A DNA stretch of 64,000 nucleotides from Brevundimonas sp. NIBR11 (lineage in GTDB: Bacteria; Pseudomonadota; Alphaproteobacteria; Caulobacterales; Caulobacteraceae): NCBI RefSeq assembly GCF_027912535.1, contig NZ_CP115465.1, positions 2,646,001-2,710,000 on the forward strand, read 5' to 3'. Both the position numbers and the translations under genes were made by a program. Positions 8,975-16,817 of this stretch are shown here, in pieces (within the stretch, counting starts at the first letter, position 1; every line of letters starts with the position of its first letter). Under the pieces are notes generated by a model. That model was not told where the DNA came from. It saw nothing but the letters and a program-made list of their open reading frames with translations, and made no database searches.

Positions 8975-9334
8975 ATGACCTTCCGCAAGCTCTTCGTTCT
9001 GGGCGCCGCCGTGGTGGCGCTGGGCGTAGCCGCCGGAGCCGCGATGGCCCAGACCCCCGCCCAGAAGTCTTTGATCGACGCCGCCAAGTCCGCCGGGACC
9101 GTCGGCGAACAGGCCGACGGCTACGTCGGGGTCCGCACGTCGGTCAGCGCCGACGTTCAGACCGCGATCACCGCGACCAACAGCGCGCGTCGCCGCGCCT
9201 ATGCCGCCTCGGCCGCCGACGTCGGCACTTCCACCGAGGTCGCCGCCGCCCGAATGTTCGAAAGCCAGCTGCTGCCCCGCATCACCTCGGGCCAATGGTA
9301 TCGCAACGCCTCAGGCCAGTGGGTGCAGCGCTAG
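8975..9334 (+). CDS. ydbL: YdbL family periplasmic protein (DUF1318)
   Basis: A 119-residue exported protein: signal peptide MTFRKLFVLGAAVVALGVAA ending around AMAQ, then a helical domain with the family pattern AAKSAGTVGEQADGYVG (normally K-x-x-G-x-[V/I]-G-E-x-x-D-G-Y-[V/L]) and C-terminal ITSGQWYRNASGQWVQR. YdbL is thought to chaperone the YdbH-YnbE assembly. The ATG at 8975 is preferred since GGAAAAG precedes it by nine bases; an earlier in-frame ATG at 8957 overlaps the ynbE stop and would add six residues. Last gene of the ydbH-ynbE-ydbL set. Confidence 0.88.
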   Translation: MTFRKLFVLGAAVVALGVAAGAAMAQTPAQKSLIDAAKSAGTVGEQADGYVGVRTSVSADVQTAITATNSARRRAYAASAADVGTSTEVAAARMFESQLLPRITSGQWYRNASGQWVQR

Positions 9335-9415
9335 CGCAAACCTCTTCTGCGCCGCAGCGTTGCTAGCGACGACGTTTCGGGATTAGGTCTGCGGCTTGTT
9401 CGAGGGGACCGCCTG

Positions 9416-11467
9416 ATGACCGATACGCCCGCAGTCGCGCCGAAGAAGCGCGTCGAGCTTACATTCCGCGCCCTGATTCTGGGCTGTCTGCTGGCGGTCG
9501 TGTTCACGGCCGCCAACACCTATCTGGGGCTGAAGGTCGGGCTGACCTTCGCCTCGGCCATTCCGGCGGCGGTCATCTCCATGGCCATCCTCAGGGCCTT
9601 CAAGACCTCCACCATCTGGGAGAACATGACCGTCCAGACCGTGGCCTCGGTCGGCGGGGCCATGAGCTCGATCATCTTCGTCCTGCCGGGCCTGGTCATG
9701 GTCGGCTGGTGGATGGAGTTCCCGTTCTGGGAATCGGTGCTCATCTGCGTGTTCGGCGGCGTCCTGGGCGTGACCTTCTCCATTCCGCTGCGCCGCGCCC
9801 TGGTGGTCGAGGCGAACCTGCCCTACCCCGAGGGCGTCGCGGCCGCCGAGGTTCTGACCGTGGGCTCGCGCGGAGCGGAACAGACCGACAGCGCCGTGCG
9901 CGAGAACAAGGCGGGGCTCTGGGTCGTCATCGTGGGCTCGCTGGTCTCGGCCGGCTACGCCCTGTTGGTCGCCGGCAAGGTGTTCGCCGGCGAGGCCGCC
10001 AAGTTCGTCAAGCTTCCCGCCGGTCTCGGCGGCGGCGCGACAGGCATGGGCTTCGGCATGCAGTTCGCGCTTCTGGGCGCCGGCCACCTGATCGGCCTGA
10101 CCGTAGGCCTGGCCCAGCTGTTCGGCCTGATCGTGGCCTGGTTCGTCTTCGTGCCCCTGATGACATCGCCCGACGTGGTCGCCTGGCTGGCCTCGCACGG
10201 CATTTCGTCCATCGCCTCGACCGTCGCGGCCGGAGCCCCGCCGGAAGAGCTGGCCGTCACCGTCTGGCGCAACGAGGTCCGCTTCATGGGCGCCGGCGTC
10301 ATCGGCGTCGCCGCCATCTGGACCCTGATCAAACTGGCCGGGCCGCTGATCGGCGGACTGACGTCGGCGCTCGCCGCCAACCGGCGCCGAAACTCGGGCG
10401 AGGTTCTGGACCGGACCGAGCAGGACATTCCGATCAACATCGTCGCCGGCCTGTCGGTCGCCTGCCTGATCGGCATCGGCGGCATCCTGGCCTTCTTCGC
10501 CCAGGGCAATCCGACGCTGGCGAGCTCGACCCTGCTGCTGGTCGCCGGCGGGCTGGTCTATGTGATCCTGATCGGCTTCGCCGTGGCCGCCATCTGCGGC
10601 TACATGGCCGGCCTGATCGGGTCGTCGAACAGCCCCGTGTCGGGCGTCGGCATCCTGGCCATCGTCATCGCCTCGGTCCTGATGCTGGGCGTGCTGGCCG
10701 TGGCCGGCCTGCCCGCCGACCCGTCGGTCGTGGCCTTCGCCCTGATCGTGACGGCGGTGGTCTTCGCCGTGGCCGTCATCGCCAACGACAACCTGCAGGA
10801 CCTCAAGACCGGGCAACTGGTCGAGGCCACCCCCTGGCGCCAGCAGACGGCCCTGATCGTCGGCGTGGGCGCCGGCGCCATCGTCATCCCCTTGATCCTG
10901 AACCTGCTGAACAAGGCCTTCGGCTTCGAAGGCGGACCGGCCGGCATCGCGGCCGAGCCGCTGGCCGCGCCTCAGGCCACCCTGATCTCGGCCCTGGCGC
11001 GCGGCGTCATCGGCGGCGATCTGCGCTGGGACCTGATCGGCATCGGCGCGGTGATCGGCGTGGTCATCATCCTGCTGGACATGGCCCTGAACGCCTCGAC
11101 CAGGGGCAAGGTCAAGCTGCCGCCGCTGGCCGTCGGCATCGGCTTCTACCTGCCGGCCGCGGTGACCACGATGCTGGTGATCGGCGCCGTCTGCGGCTGG
11201 TTCTACGACCGGGCCATCAAGACGACCCGCTTCGCCGACGTCGGACGCCGCATGGGCGTGCTCTTGGCCTCGGGCCTGATCGTGGGCGAGAGCCTGTTCC
11301 TGGTCATGACCGCCGGGATCATCGTCGGCACCGGCGATGACGAGCCCTTCGCCCGCTTCTTCCCGGTCGGAGACAGCTGGCCGGCGATGACGGCGGGAAT
11401 CGTCGCCTTCGCGGTGCTGGTCGTGGCCCTCTACGCCTGGGTGCGCGGTCGCTCGGCCAAGGTCTGA
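9416..11467 (+). CDS. OPT family oligopeptide transporter
   Basis: A 683-residue polytopic inner-membrane protein with roughly 14-16 hydrophobic segments. Family hallmarks are AANTYLGLKVGLTFASAIPAA (helix 1-2), and ANLPYPEGVAAAEVL, the N-x-P-Y-P-E-G motif of oligopeptide transporters, at about residues 128-142. The bacterial branch (EspB/YgiY-type) imports peptides or metal-peptide complexes with protons. Start ATG 9416 follows CGAGGGGACCGCCTG, a good ribosome site. It stands 81 bases after ydbL and could be read through from it. The substrate cannot be deduced. Confidence 0.9.
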   Translation: MTDTPAVAPKKRVELTFRALILGCLLAVVFTAANTYLGLKVGLTFASAIPAAVISMAILRAFKTSTIWENMTVQTVASVGGAMSSIIFVLPGLVMVGWWMEFPFWESVLICVFGGVLGVTFSIPLRRALVVEANLPYPEGVAAAEVLTVGSRGAEQTDSAVRENKAGLWVVIVGSLVSAGYALLVAGKVFAGEAAKFVKLPAGLGGGATGMGFGMQFALLGAGHLIGLTVGLAQLFGLIVAWFVFVPLMTSPDVVAWLASHGISSIASTVAAGAPPEELAVTVWRNEVRFMGAGVIGVAAIWTLIKLAGPLIGGLTSALAANRRRNSGEVLDRTEQDIPINIVAGLSVACLIGIGGILAFFAQGNPTLASSTLLLVAGGLVYVILIGFAVAAICGYMAGLIGSSNSPVSGVGILAIVIASVLMLGVLAVAGLPADPSVVAFALIVTAVVFAVAVIANDNLQDLKTGQLVEATPWRQQTALIVGVGAGAIVIPLILNLLNKAFGFEGGPAGIAAEPLAAPQATLISALARGVIGGDLRWDLIGIGAVIGVVIILLDMALNASTRGKVKLPPLAVGIGFYLPAAVTTMLVIGAVCGWFYDRAIKTTRFADVGRRMGVLLASGLIVGESLFLVMTAGIIVGTGDDEPFARFFPVGDSWPAMTAGIVAFAVLVVALYAWVRGRSAKV

Positions 11468-11505
11468 GTCCGATCCCGACAAGCGAAAGACGGAAGGCGC
11501 CCGGG

Positions 11506-12042
11506 GTGAAAGCCCTGGGCGTCGTGCTGTTCGCTGTCCTGACGGCGGCGGGGGCGCAGGTCAGCCTGCCGATGGTCCCCGTGCCGATGACCCTGCAGAG
11601 CCTCGCGGTCGTCCTGGCCGGCGGGGCGCTGGGTCCGCGTCTCGGCGTGGCGGCGATGCTGCTGTATCTGGGCGCCGCCGCTCTCGGCCTGCCCGTGCTG
11701 TCCGAAGGGCGGAGCGGGATCGAGGCCCTGACCGGGCCGACCGCCGGCTATCTGGCCGGGTTCGTACTGGCCGCCTGGGCCTGCGGGGCGGCGGGCGAGC
11801 GGGGTTGGCTCCTTCGCCCTGTCATGGGGATCGGCGTCCTGAGCGCGGCCCATCTGCTCATCCTGCTGCCCGGCGCGGCGTGGCTGGCGCACGGTATCGG
11901 CTGGACAGACGCGCTTGAGGGTGGAGTTGCGCCCTTTCTGATCGGGGCGGCGGTCAAGGCCTCGGCGGCCTGGCTGATCCTGAGGGGACTCAGGACCGAT
12001 AGGCGTCGTGACAGGCCTGGCAGGACGCCCGCACCACGTTGA
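11506..12042 (+). CDS. bioY: BioY family biotin transporter
   Basis: A 178-residue membrane protein, the substrate-binding S component of a biotin ECF transporter. Seen: [20 protein letters not shown] followed by [26 protein letters not shown], and [15 protein letters not shown], all diagnostic for BioY. No bioM/bioN energising genes are adjacent, as is common for solitary BioY. GTG start at 11506, 38 bases after the OPT stop; other non-ATG starts upstream in frame are possible. The last 53 bases (a basic tail, [16 protein letters not shown]) overlap the 3' end of the converging cytochrome c' gene. With bioB at 36.1 kb, the organism has both uptake and synthesis. Confidence 0.9.
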   Translation: MKALGVVLFAVLTAAGAQVSLPMVPVPMTLQSLAVVLAGGALGPRLGVAAMLLYLGAAALGLPVLSEGRSGIEALTGPTAGYLAGFVLAAWACGAAGERGWLLRPVMGIGVLSAAHLLILLPGAAWLAHGIGWTDALEGGVAPFLIGAAVKASAAWLILRGLRTDRRRDRPGRTPAPR

Positions 12043-12451
12043 ACTGCTCCAGGGCGGCGGCGTTGTCGCCCGCTGCGATCAGCTCCTGCAGCCGGGCGGC
12101 GGCGGCGGCATAGTCGTCGGCCTTGGACTTGAACCCGGTCCAGTCGGTCCAGATCTCGGCCTTGGCGCGCGTCGCGGGGACGGCGTCGGGTCCCGTCCCG
12201 GCAGGGAACAGGTTGGTCATCGACGACGACCAGCGCTTCAGGGCGTTGGAGCTGAAGCCCATCGACTGGGCCGGAGCGTCTGAATCCAGGCTCGCCTTGA
12301 TCGAACCCACGGTCACGCCCGACATCATGAAGGCCGCCTGGCGCGCGGCGACAATCTCGGCGCCGACCTCAGGCGAGACCGGGTCCTGGGCCCCCGCCGC
12401 ACCGCCCGCACACATCAGGGCCACGGCCCCCACCACGATGAAACGCTTCAT
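11990..12451 (-). CDS. cytochrome c' (class II c-type cytochrome)
   Basis: A 153-residue periplasmic haem protein: signal peptide [20 protein letters not shown] with cleavage near AQ, a four-helix-bundle body, and the haem motif C144-Q-A-C147-H148 close to the C-terminus, which is the class II arrangement. The segment [20 protein letters not shown] carries the family Met region near the N-terminus (R-x-x-x-M-x-x). Cytochromes c' bind NO and other small gases, or carry electrons; which applies here is unclear. Its 3' end overlaps bioY by 53 bases in convergent orientation. Confidence 0.85.
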   Translation of the reverse strand: MKRFIVVGAVALMCAGGAAGAQDPVSPEVGAEIVAARQAAFMMSGVTVGSIKASLDSDAPAQSMGFSSNALKRWSSSMTNLFPAGTGPDAVPATRAKAEIWTDWTGFKSKADDYAAAAARLQELIAAGDNAAALEQFNVVRASCQACHDAYRS

Positions 12452-12638
12452 TCGGCCGCTCCCAAAGATCAGATCCGAACGCTGCTCTACGACCGGAGCC
12501 CTGTCAAACGCTCGCCATCTTAGCGGCCTATGGCGTTTCCGGCGCGAGGCCTGTATGAGGCGCGCGCTTCCCCATGACGCCATTCCCAGAGCGGCCCCCG
12601 AAACCCTGTCGGCCGCCTTTTCGCATTGAACGATCGAT

Positions 12639-14471
12639 ATGAACCTTCGCAACGTCGCCATCATCGCCCACGTTGACCACGGCAAGACGACCCTGGTCGA
12701 CCAACTCCTGGCCCAGTCGGGCGTGTTCCGAGCCAACGAGGCGACGACCGAGCGCGCCATGGACTCCAACGATCAGGAGAAAGAGCGCGGCATCACCATC
12801 CTGGCCAAGTGCACCTCCGTGCTCTGGAACGGCAAAGCCGGCGAGACCCGCATCAACATCATCGACACCCCGGGCCACGCCGACTTCGGCGGCGAGGTCG
12901 AGCGAATCCTGGGCATGGTGGACGGCTGCGTCATCCTGGTGGACGCCGAAGAGGGCGTCATGCCCCAGACCAAGTTCGTGCTGACCAAGGCTCTGAAGAT
13001 GGGCCTGCGTCCGATCCTGTGCATCAACAAGGTCGACCGCGCCCACGCCGACCCGGACCGCGTGCACAACGAGACCTTCGACCTGTTCGCCGCCATCGGC
13101 GCGACCGACGAGCAGCTGGACTTCCCGCATATCTACGCATCGGGCCGCAACGGCTGGGCGACGCTGGACCTGGACGTCCCGAACGACAACCTGGCCCCCC
13201 TGTTCGACCTGATCGTCGACCACGTGCCGCCGCCGGCCGTTCAGGCGAACAAGGACAAGCCGTTCCGCATGCTGAGCGTGCTGATCGAGAGCGATCCGTT
13301 CCTGGGCCGCATCCTGACCGGCCGCATCGAGAGCGGAAAGGCCGTTCCGGGCATGGCGATCCACGCCTTGGACCGCGAGGGCAAGGAAATCGAGCGCGGC
13401 CGGATCACCAAGGTCCTGGCCTTCCGCGGCCTGAAGCGCCAGCCGCTGGACGAGGGGTCGGAAGCGGGAGACATCGTCGCCATCGCCGGCATGTCCAAGG
13501 CGACCGTGGCCGACACCCTGTGCGCCATGGAAGTCACCGAGGCGCTGCCCGCCCAGCCGATCGACCCGCCGACCATCTCGATGACTGTCTCGGTCAACGA
13601 CAGCCCGCTGGCCGGTCGCGAAGGCGACAAGGTCCAATCGCGCGTCATCCGCGACCGCCTGCTGAAGGAGGCCGAGGCCAACGTCGCCATCCGCGTCACC
13701 ACGACCGAAGGCGGCGACGCCTACGAGGTCGCCGGACGGGGCGAACTGCAGCTGGGCGTTCTGATCGAGAACATGCGTCGAGAGGGCTTCGAAGTCTCGA
13801 TCTCGCGTCCGCGCGTGGTGTTCCAGACCGGCGAGAACGGCGAGAAGATGGAGCCGATCGAGGACGTCATGATCGACGTCGACGACGAGTTCTCGGGCAT
13901 CGTCATCGAGAAGCTGTCGGCCCGGAAGGCCGAGATGACCGACATGGGCCCGTCGGGCGCCGGCAAGACCCGCATCCAGCTGAAATGCCCGTCGCGGTCG
14001 CTGATCGGCTACCAGGGCGAGTTCCTGACCGATACGCGCGGCTCGGGCGTGCTGAACCGCGTGTTCAGCCACTACGAACCCTACAAGGGCGACATCCCCG
14101 GCCGTCTGAAGGGCGTGCTGATCTCCAACTCGGACGGCGAGACGGCGGCGTTCGCCCTGTGGAACCTGGAAGACCGCGGCGTCATGTTCGTCGGCTCCGG
14201 CGAGAAGACCTACGAGGGCATGATCATCGGCGAGAACGCCCGCTGGGACGACCTCGATGTCAACCCGATCAAGGGCAAGCAGCTGACCAACGTCCGCGCC
14301 TCCGGCAAGGACGAGGCCGTCCGCCTGACGCCGCCGCGGCAGATGTCGCTGGAACAGGCCATCGCCTACATCGCCGACGACGAACTGGTGGAAGTGACGC
14401 CGAAGTCGATCCGCCTGCGCAAGCAGATCCTGAACCCGTCGTTCCGCAAGAAGCGCACGCGTCCGGACTGA
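12639..14471 (+). CDS. typA: ribosome-associated GTPase TypA/BipA
   Basis: A 610-residue translational GTPase that acts in ribosome assembly and stress response. G1 is AHVDHGKTT (residues 10-18), the switch 2 region [14 protein letters not shown], and G4 NKVDR. The C-terminal BipA-specific domain contains [17 protein letters not shown] and the tail [21 protein letters not shown]. Length is normal for the family. Monocistronic: a clear terminator follows 35 bases after the stop. The leader (12452-12638) shows no convincing ribosome site; the ATG is fixed by homology ([19 protein letters not shown]). Confidence 0.96.
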   Translation: MNLRNVAIIAHVDHGKTTLVDQLLAQSGVFRANEATTERAMDSNDQEKERGITILAKCTSVLWNGKAGETRINIIDTPGHADFGGEVERILGMVDGCVILVDAEEGVMPQTKFVLTKALKMGLRPILCINKVDRAHADPDRVHNETFDLFAAIGATDEQLDFPHIYASGRNGWATLDLDVPNDNLAPLFDLIVDHVPPPAVQANKDKPFRMLSVLIESDPFLGRILTGRIESGKAVPGMAIHALDREGKEIERGRITKVLAFRGLKRQPLDEGSEAGDIVAIAGMSKATVADTLCAMEVTEALPAQPIDPPTISMTVSVNDSPLAGREGDKVQSRVIRDRLLKEAEANVAIRVTTTEGGDAYEVAGRGELQLGVLIENMRREGFEVSISRPRVVFQTGENGEKMEPIEDVMIDVDDEFSGIVIEKLSARKAEMTDMGPSGAGKTRIQLKCPSRSLIGYQGEFLTDTRGSGVLNRVFSHYEPYKGDIPGRLKGVLISNSDGETAAFALWNLEDRGVMFVGSGEKTYEGMIIGENARWDDLDVNPIKGKQLTNVRASGKDEAVRLTPPRQMSLEQAIAYIADDELVEVTPKSIRLRKQILNPSFRKKRTRPD

Positions 14472-14505
14472 GGCGCGACCGCGCCTTCGGATTTGGAGAC
14501 TAGAA

Positions 14506-14542
14506 AGGGGTGCACGATCGGATCGTGCGCCCCTATTCTTTT
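14506..14542 (+). terminator. Rho-independent terminator of typA
   Basis: Long stem: AGGGGTGCACGATC (14506-14519) pairs with GATCGTGCGCCCCT (14521-14534), with one G-T pair, followed by ATTCTTTT. Strong, intrinsic, directly behind typA. Confidence 0.85.
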
Positions 14543-14568
14543 CGTCCGTTCGCCCTGACGAAAGGACC

Positions 14569-14640
14569 ATGACGAACCGGACGAAACGGACAGATGCGCT
14601 GGCGGTCGCCCTCACCGCGAACCGTGACCGGGAAGCATAG
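14569..14640 (+). CDS. candidate 23-residue small protein
   Basis: ATG at 14569 preceded by AAAGGA five bases... ending at 14566, i.e. with a short but usable spacing of two bases, reading MTNRTKRTDALAVALTANRD plus REA and a stop. The composition (basic, A-L-x-x-A-L-x-A-N pattern) recalls the very short conserved alphaproteobacterial proteins that end in A-L-x-A-N-L-x-R-R-K, but this copy is shorter. It begins 27 bases after the typA terminator. Nothing proves that it is translated. Confidence 0.25.
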   Translation: MTNRTKRTDALAVALTANRDREA

Positions 14641-14710
14641 GGCGCCGGCGAACCAAGGCGCGAAAATCAACGCCTCACTTACGCCTGCCTGACGAGAGCG
14701 GGATCAGACT

Positions 14711-14733
14711 GTCGAACAGAAAATATGTTCGAC
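14711..14733. repeat. inverted repeat downstream of moeB
   Basis: GTCGAACA (14711-14718) and TGTTCGAC (14726-14733), perfect 8-bp arms around GAAAATA. It lies 20 bases past the moeB stop. It may act as a weak terminator hairpin for moeB, but no T tract follows. Confidence 0.4.
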
Positions 14734-14753
14734 GTGATTTGCTCTCTTGTCCG

Positions 14754-15494
14754 TCAGTGGCGGCCGCACACGGGGCAGGCCGGATCGGCCGTGACGGCGA
14801 CGACCCGGCTGGTCGCGTCGAGGCCGTTGTAAAGCATCAGTCGCCCGGTCAGGGGTTCGCCCGCCCCGGCGATCAGCTTGATCGCCTCCAGCGCCGCCAT
14901 GGAGCCGATCACCCCCGCCAGAGCACCGACCACGCCGACGCGCGCGCAGGTCTCGGCGTCGGGCGGGACATCGGGGACGAGGCATTGGTAGCAGGGTCGC
15001 CCGGCGAAGACCCCGACCTGGCCGGTCCAACGACCGAGGGCGCCTGAGACCAGCGGGACGCCCGCCGAGACGCAGGCGGCGTTGACGATGTGGCGGGTCT
15101 GGAAGTCGTCCGTGCCGTCCAGCACGACATCGGCGCCGGCGATGACCGAGGCGGCGTTGTCCGTCGTCAGGAGGGGGTTCAGCGCCTCGACCTGCACATG
15201 AGGATTGATCGCCTTCAGGCGGTCGAACGCGGCCTCGACCTTCGGTCGATGGACGTCGGCGGAAGCGAACAGTATCTGGCGCTGAAGGTTGGACAGGGAG
15301 ACGACGTCGCCATCGATGATCCTGAGCGTCCCGATCCCCGCCGCGGCCAGATAGAGGGCTGCAGGAGACCCGACCCCGCCCGCACCCACGATGACGGCGG
15401 TCGCGGCCTTCAGCCTCTGCTGGCCCGGGCCCCCGACCTCGGAAAGGACCAGGTGGCGGGCGTAGCGTTCAACCTCGTCTGGGGAAAAGCTCAT
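14754..15494 (-). CDS. moeB: ThiF/MoeB/HesA family adenylyltransferase (molybdopterin-synthase adenylyltransferase)
   Basis: A 246-residue E1-like enzyme that adenylates the C-terminal Gly-Gly of a sulfur carrier (MoaD or ThiS). Seen: family opening SPDEVERYARHLVLSEVGGP, the nucleotide loop IVGAGGVGSPAALYLAAAG (about residues 32-50), DGDVVSLSNLQRQILF, the D-G-T-D-D-F motif, and the zinc-binding pairs C-Y-Q-C and C-P-V-C near the C-terminus. The candidate active Cys region (ETCARVGVVGALAGVIGS) is intact. Without moaD or thiS nearby, MoeB and ThiF roles cannot be separated. Start ATG 15494 chosen for the family N-terminus; no RBS is obvious. Confidence 0.85.
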   Translation of the reverse strand: MSFSPDEVERYARHLVLSEVGGPGQQRLKAATAVIVGAGGVGSPAALYLAAAGIGTLRIIDGDVVSLSNLQRQILFASADVHRPKVEAAFDRLKAINPHVQVEALNPLLTTDNAASVIAGADVVLDGTDDFQTRHIVNAACVSAGVPLVSGALGRWTGQVGVFAGRPCYQCLVPDVPPDAETCARVGVVGALAGVIGSMAALEAIKLIAGAGEPLTGRLMLYNGLDATSRVVAVTADPACPVCGRH

Positions 15495-15525
15495 CCGCCC
15501 CAGATAGGGGCGGTCAAGCCCTGCG

Positions 15526-15960
15526 TCACGCTGCGTATTTGAGCTCGACGATGCGCTCGGCGTGGTTGGCGGTGACCTCGGCCAGATCGGCCAGGTGAAC
15601 AGCGGCCAACATGCCGCGCGGGTCATCGCAGAGCAGCATGGGCTCCGAGAACGACCGCTGGTCGATCGGCTTGTCGACCAGAACCCTGATGTTTCTCAGG
15701 CGACGATCTTCCGACAGGCGACGCAGCAGACGATCAAGATCCGCGCGACGCCCCTCCAGGCCGTGCAGACACCAGCCATCCAGGAACATCACCGCGCTAG
15801 TGATGTCGTCACGGCGATTGTTGCGCTCGGACACACCCAGAATCTGCGCGATCGAAAGGGTCGAAACGCCGGTCGAGCCAACAGTCTCTGCGGCGATGAT
15901 GACGCGGTATAGCAAAGTTTTGTCTCGATTTTCGAAGAGCAAGGGTCCAACCTTGTCCAT
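15526..15960 (-). CDS. BLUF-domain-like protein with altered flavin-site residues
   Basis: A 144-residue protein whose middle aligns with BLUF (blue-light sensing using FAD) domains: [11 protein letters not shown] (Tyr18 in the position of the photoactive Tyr), [20 protein letters not shown] (Asn48 at the FAD-binding Asn), then [20 protein letters not shown] and [20 protein letters not shown]. In BLUF photoreceptors the strand before L-E-G carries an essential Gln (F-x-Q-x-L-E-G); here it is His66. The Trp of the usual F-x-x-W-x-M motif is also missing (F-S-E-P-M). It may therefore be photochemically inactive or react differently. No output domain is fused, only about 35 extra helical residues. 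It is divergent from hslV, and a perfect palindrome covers its start codon. Confidence 0.7.
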   Translation of the reverse strand: MDKVGPLLFENRDKTLLYRVIIAAETVGSTGVSTLSIAQILGVSERNNRRDDITSAVMFLDGWCLHGLEGRRADLDRLLRRLSEDRRLRNIRVLVDKPIDQRSFSEPMLLCDDPRGMLAAVHLADLAEVTANHAERIVELKYAA

Positions 15961-15976
15961 GTAACGGGTTACATGG
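15957..15976. promoter_or_regulatory. perfect 20-bp palindrome, probable TetR-type operator
   Basis: CCATGTAAC-GG-GTTACATGG: 9-bp perfect arms with a 2-bp centre. GTAAC...GTTAC half-sites are common among TetR-family operators. It overlaps the BLUF start codon (15960-15958) and lies about 95 bases before hslV, so it could control either or both genes. No regulator gene is adjacent. Confidence 0.5.
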
Positions 15977-16068
15977 GTGGGAATATGGCTACGCTCGGAC
16001 GCTGTTTTTGCAAAGCTTTCGAGACACCGGCGCTTGCCTCGCCGCATTTCGGTCGCCATCTGCGCGGG

Positions 16069-16623
16069 ATGACCCAAACCCAGAGCTCATTCCCCGACTG
16101 GCACGGCACCACCATTCTGGCGGTGCGCAAGGATGGCCGCACCGTGATCGCCGGCGACGGCCAGGTCTCCATGGGGCCGACCATCGTCAAGGGCGCGGCG
16201 CGCAAGGTGCGGACGCTGGCGGGGGGCAAGGTGCTGGCCGGCTTCGCGGGAGCGACGGCCGACGCCTTCACCCTGATCGAGCGGCTGGAGGCCAAGCTGG
16301 AGCAGTATCCGGACCAGCTGGCGCGCGCCTGCGTCGACCTGGCCAAGGACTGGCGGACGGACCGCTATCTGCGGCGGCTGGAGGCCATGCTGCTGGTGGC
16401 CGACAAGGACGCCATCTTCACCGTCACGGGCGTCGGGGACGTGCTGGAGCCGGAATATGGGGTCGCGGCCGTGGGATCGGGCGGCAACTATGCGCTGGCC
16501 GCCGCCCGCGCCCTGATCGACAACACGGAGCTGGATGCGGAGACCGTCGCACGACGGGCCATGGCCATCGCGGCGGACATATGCGTCTACACCAACGGCA
16601 ATCTGACGGTGGAGCGGCTCTAG
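16069..16623 (+). CDS. hslV: ATP-dependent protease subunit HslV
   Basis: A 184-residue peptidase of the HslVU protease, a two-ring dodecamer with N-terminal threonine active sites. The sequence begins [20 protein letters not shown]: as in other alphaproteobacteria a short propeptide is expected to be removed after Gly13, leaving Thr14 as the nucleophile. Core motifs are [50 protein letters not shown] and [14 protein letters not shown]. The C-terminus NGNLTVERL is family-like. The ATG at 16069 is set by the propeptide. Unusually, its partner hslU starts 1.3 kb downstream, behind an unrelated gene. Confidence 0.96.
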   Translation: MTQTQSSFPDWHGTTILAVRKDGRTVIAGDGQVSMGPTIVKGAARKVRTLAGGKVLAGFAGATADAFTLIERLEAKLEQYPDQLARACVDLAKDWRTDRYLRRLEAMLLVADKDAIFTVTGVGDVLEPEYGVAAVGSGGNYALAAARALIDNTELDAETVARRAMAIAADICVYTNGNLTVERL

Positions 16624-16692
16624 CCGACAGCGCGCGACGTCCTGGCTCAGCGAGCCGCCGCGCGGCGAACGCCAGCCCACGAAGAGAAAACG

Positions 16693-16707
16693 CGGCGCTT
16701 TGCGCCG
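16693..16707 (-). terminator. terminator-like hairpin without an obvious gene
   Basis: CGGCGC (16693-16698), TTT loop, GCGCCG (16702-16707). Only in the minus direction is it followed by a T-rich run (CGTTTTCTCTTC), yet no minus-strand gene ends here. It lies in the 194-bp gap after hslV, where a hairpin with weak plus-strand function could also help release hslV transcripts. Confidence 0.3.
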
Positions 16708-16817
16708 AGCGGCCCAAAAATGTCCAGTCAGGAACCGTCAGGCGAGAGGCACGGACCTTTTCCAGATTTAACGGGACTTCGCCGTCGATCCCGGCATGAC
16801 TGGGGTCTGGAGTTCCC

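Noticed and set aside
9383..11482. Long open frame opposite the OPT transporter, and similar frames opposite ydbH, secA, clpB, typA and the S9 genes
   Set aside because: High GC content leaves stops rare in antisense frames. These translate to low-complexity R/G/H/D-rich sequence with no family features, while the plus- or minus-strand partner has a clear family.
14711..14733. LexA/SOS box
   Set aside because: The alphaproteobacterial box is GTTC-N7-GTTC; this inverted repeat has GAAC-N9-GTTC and does not precede a start codon in a suitable way.
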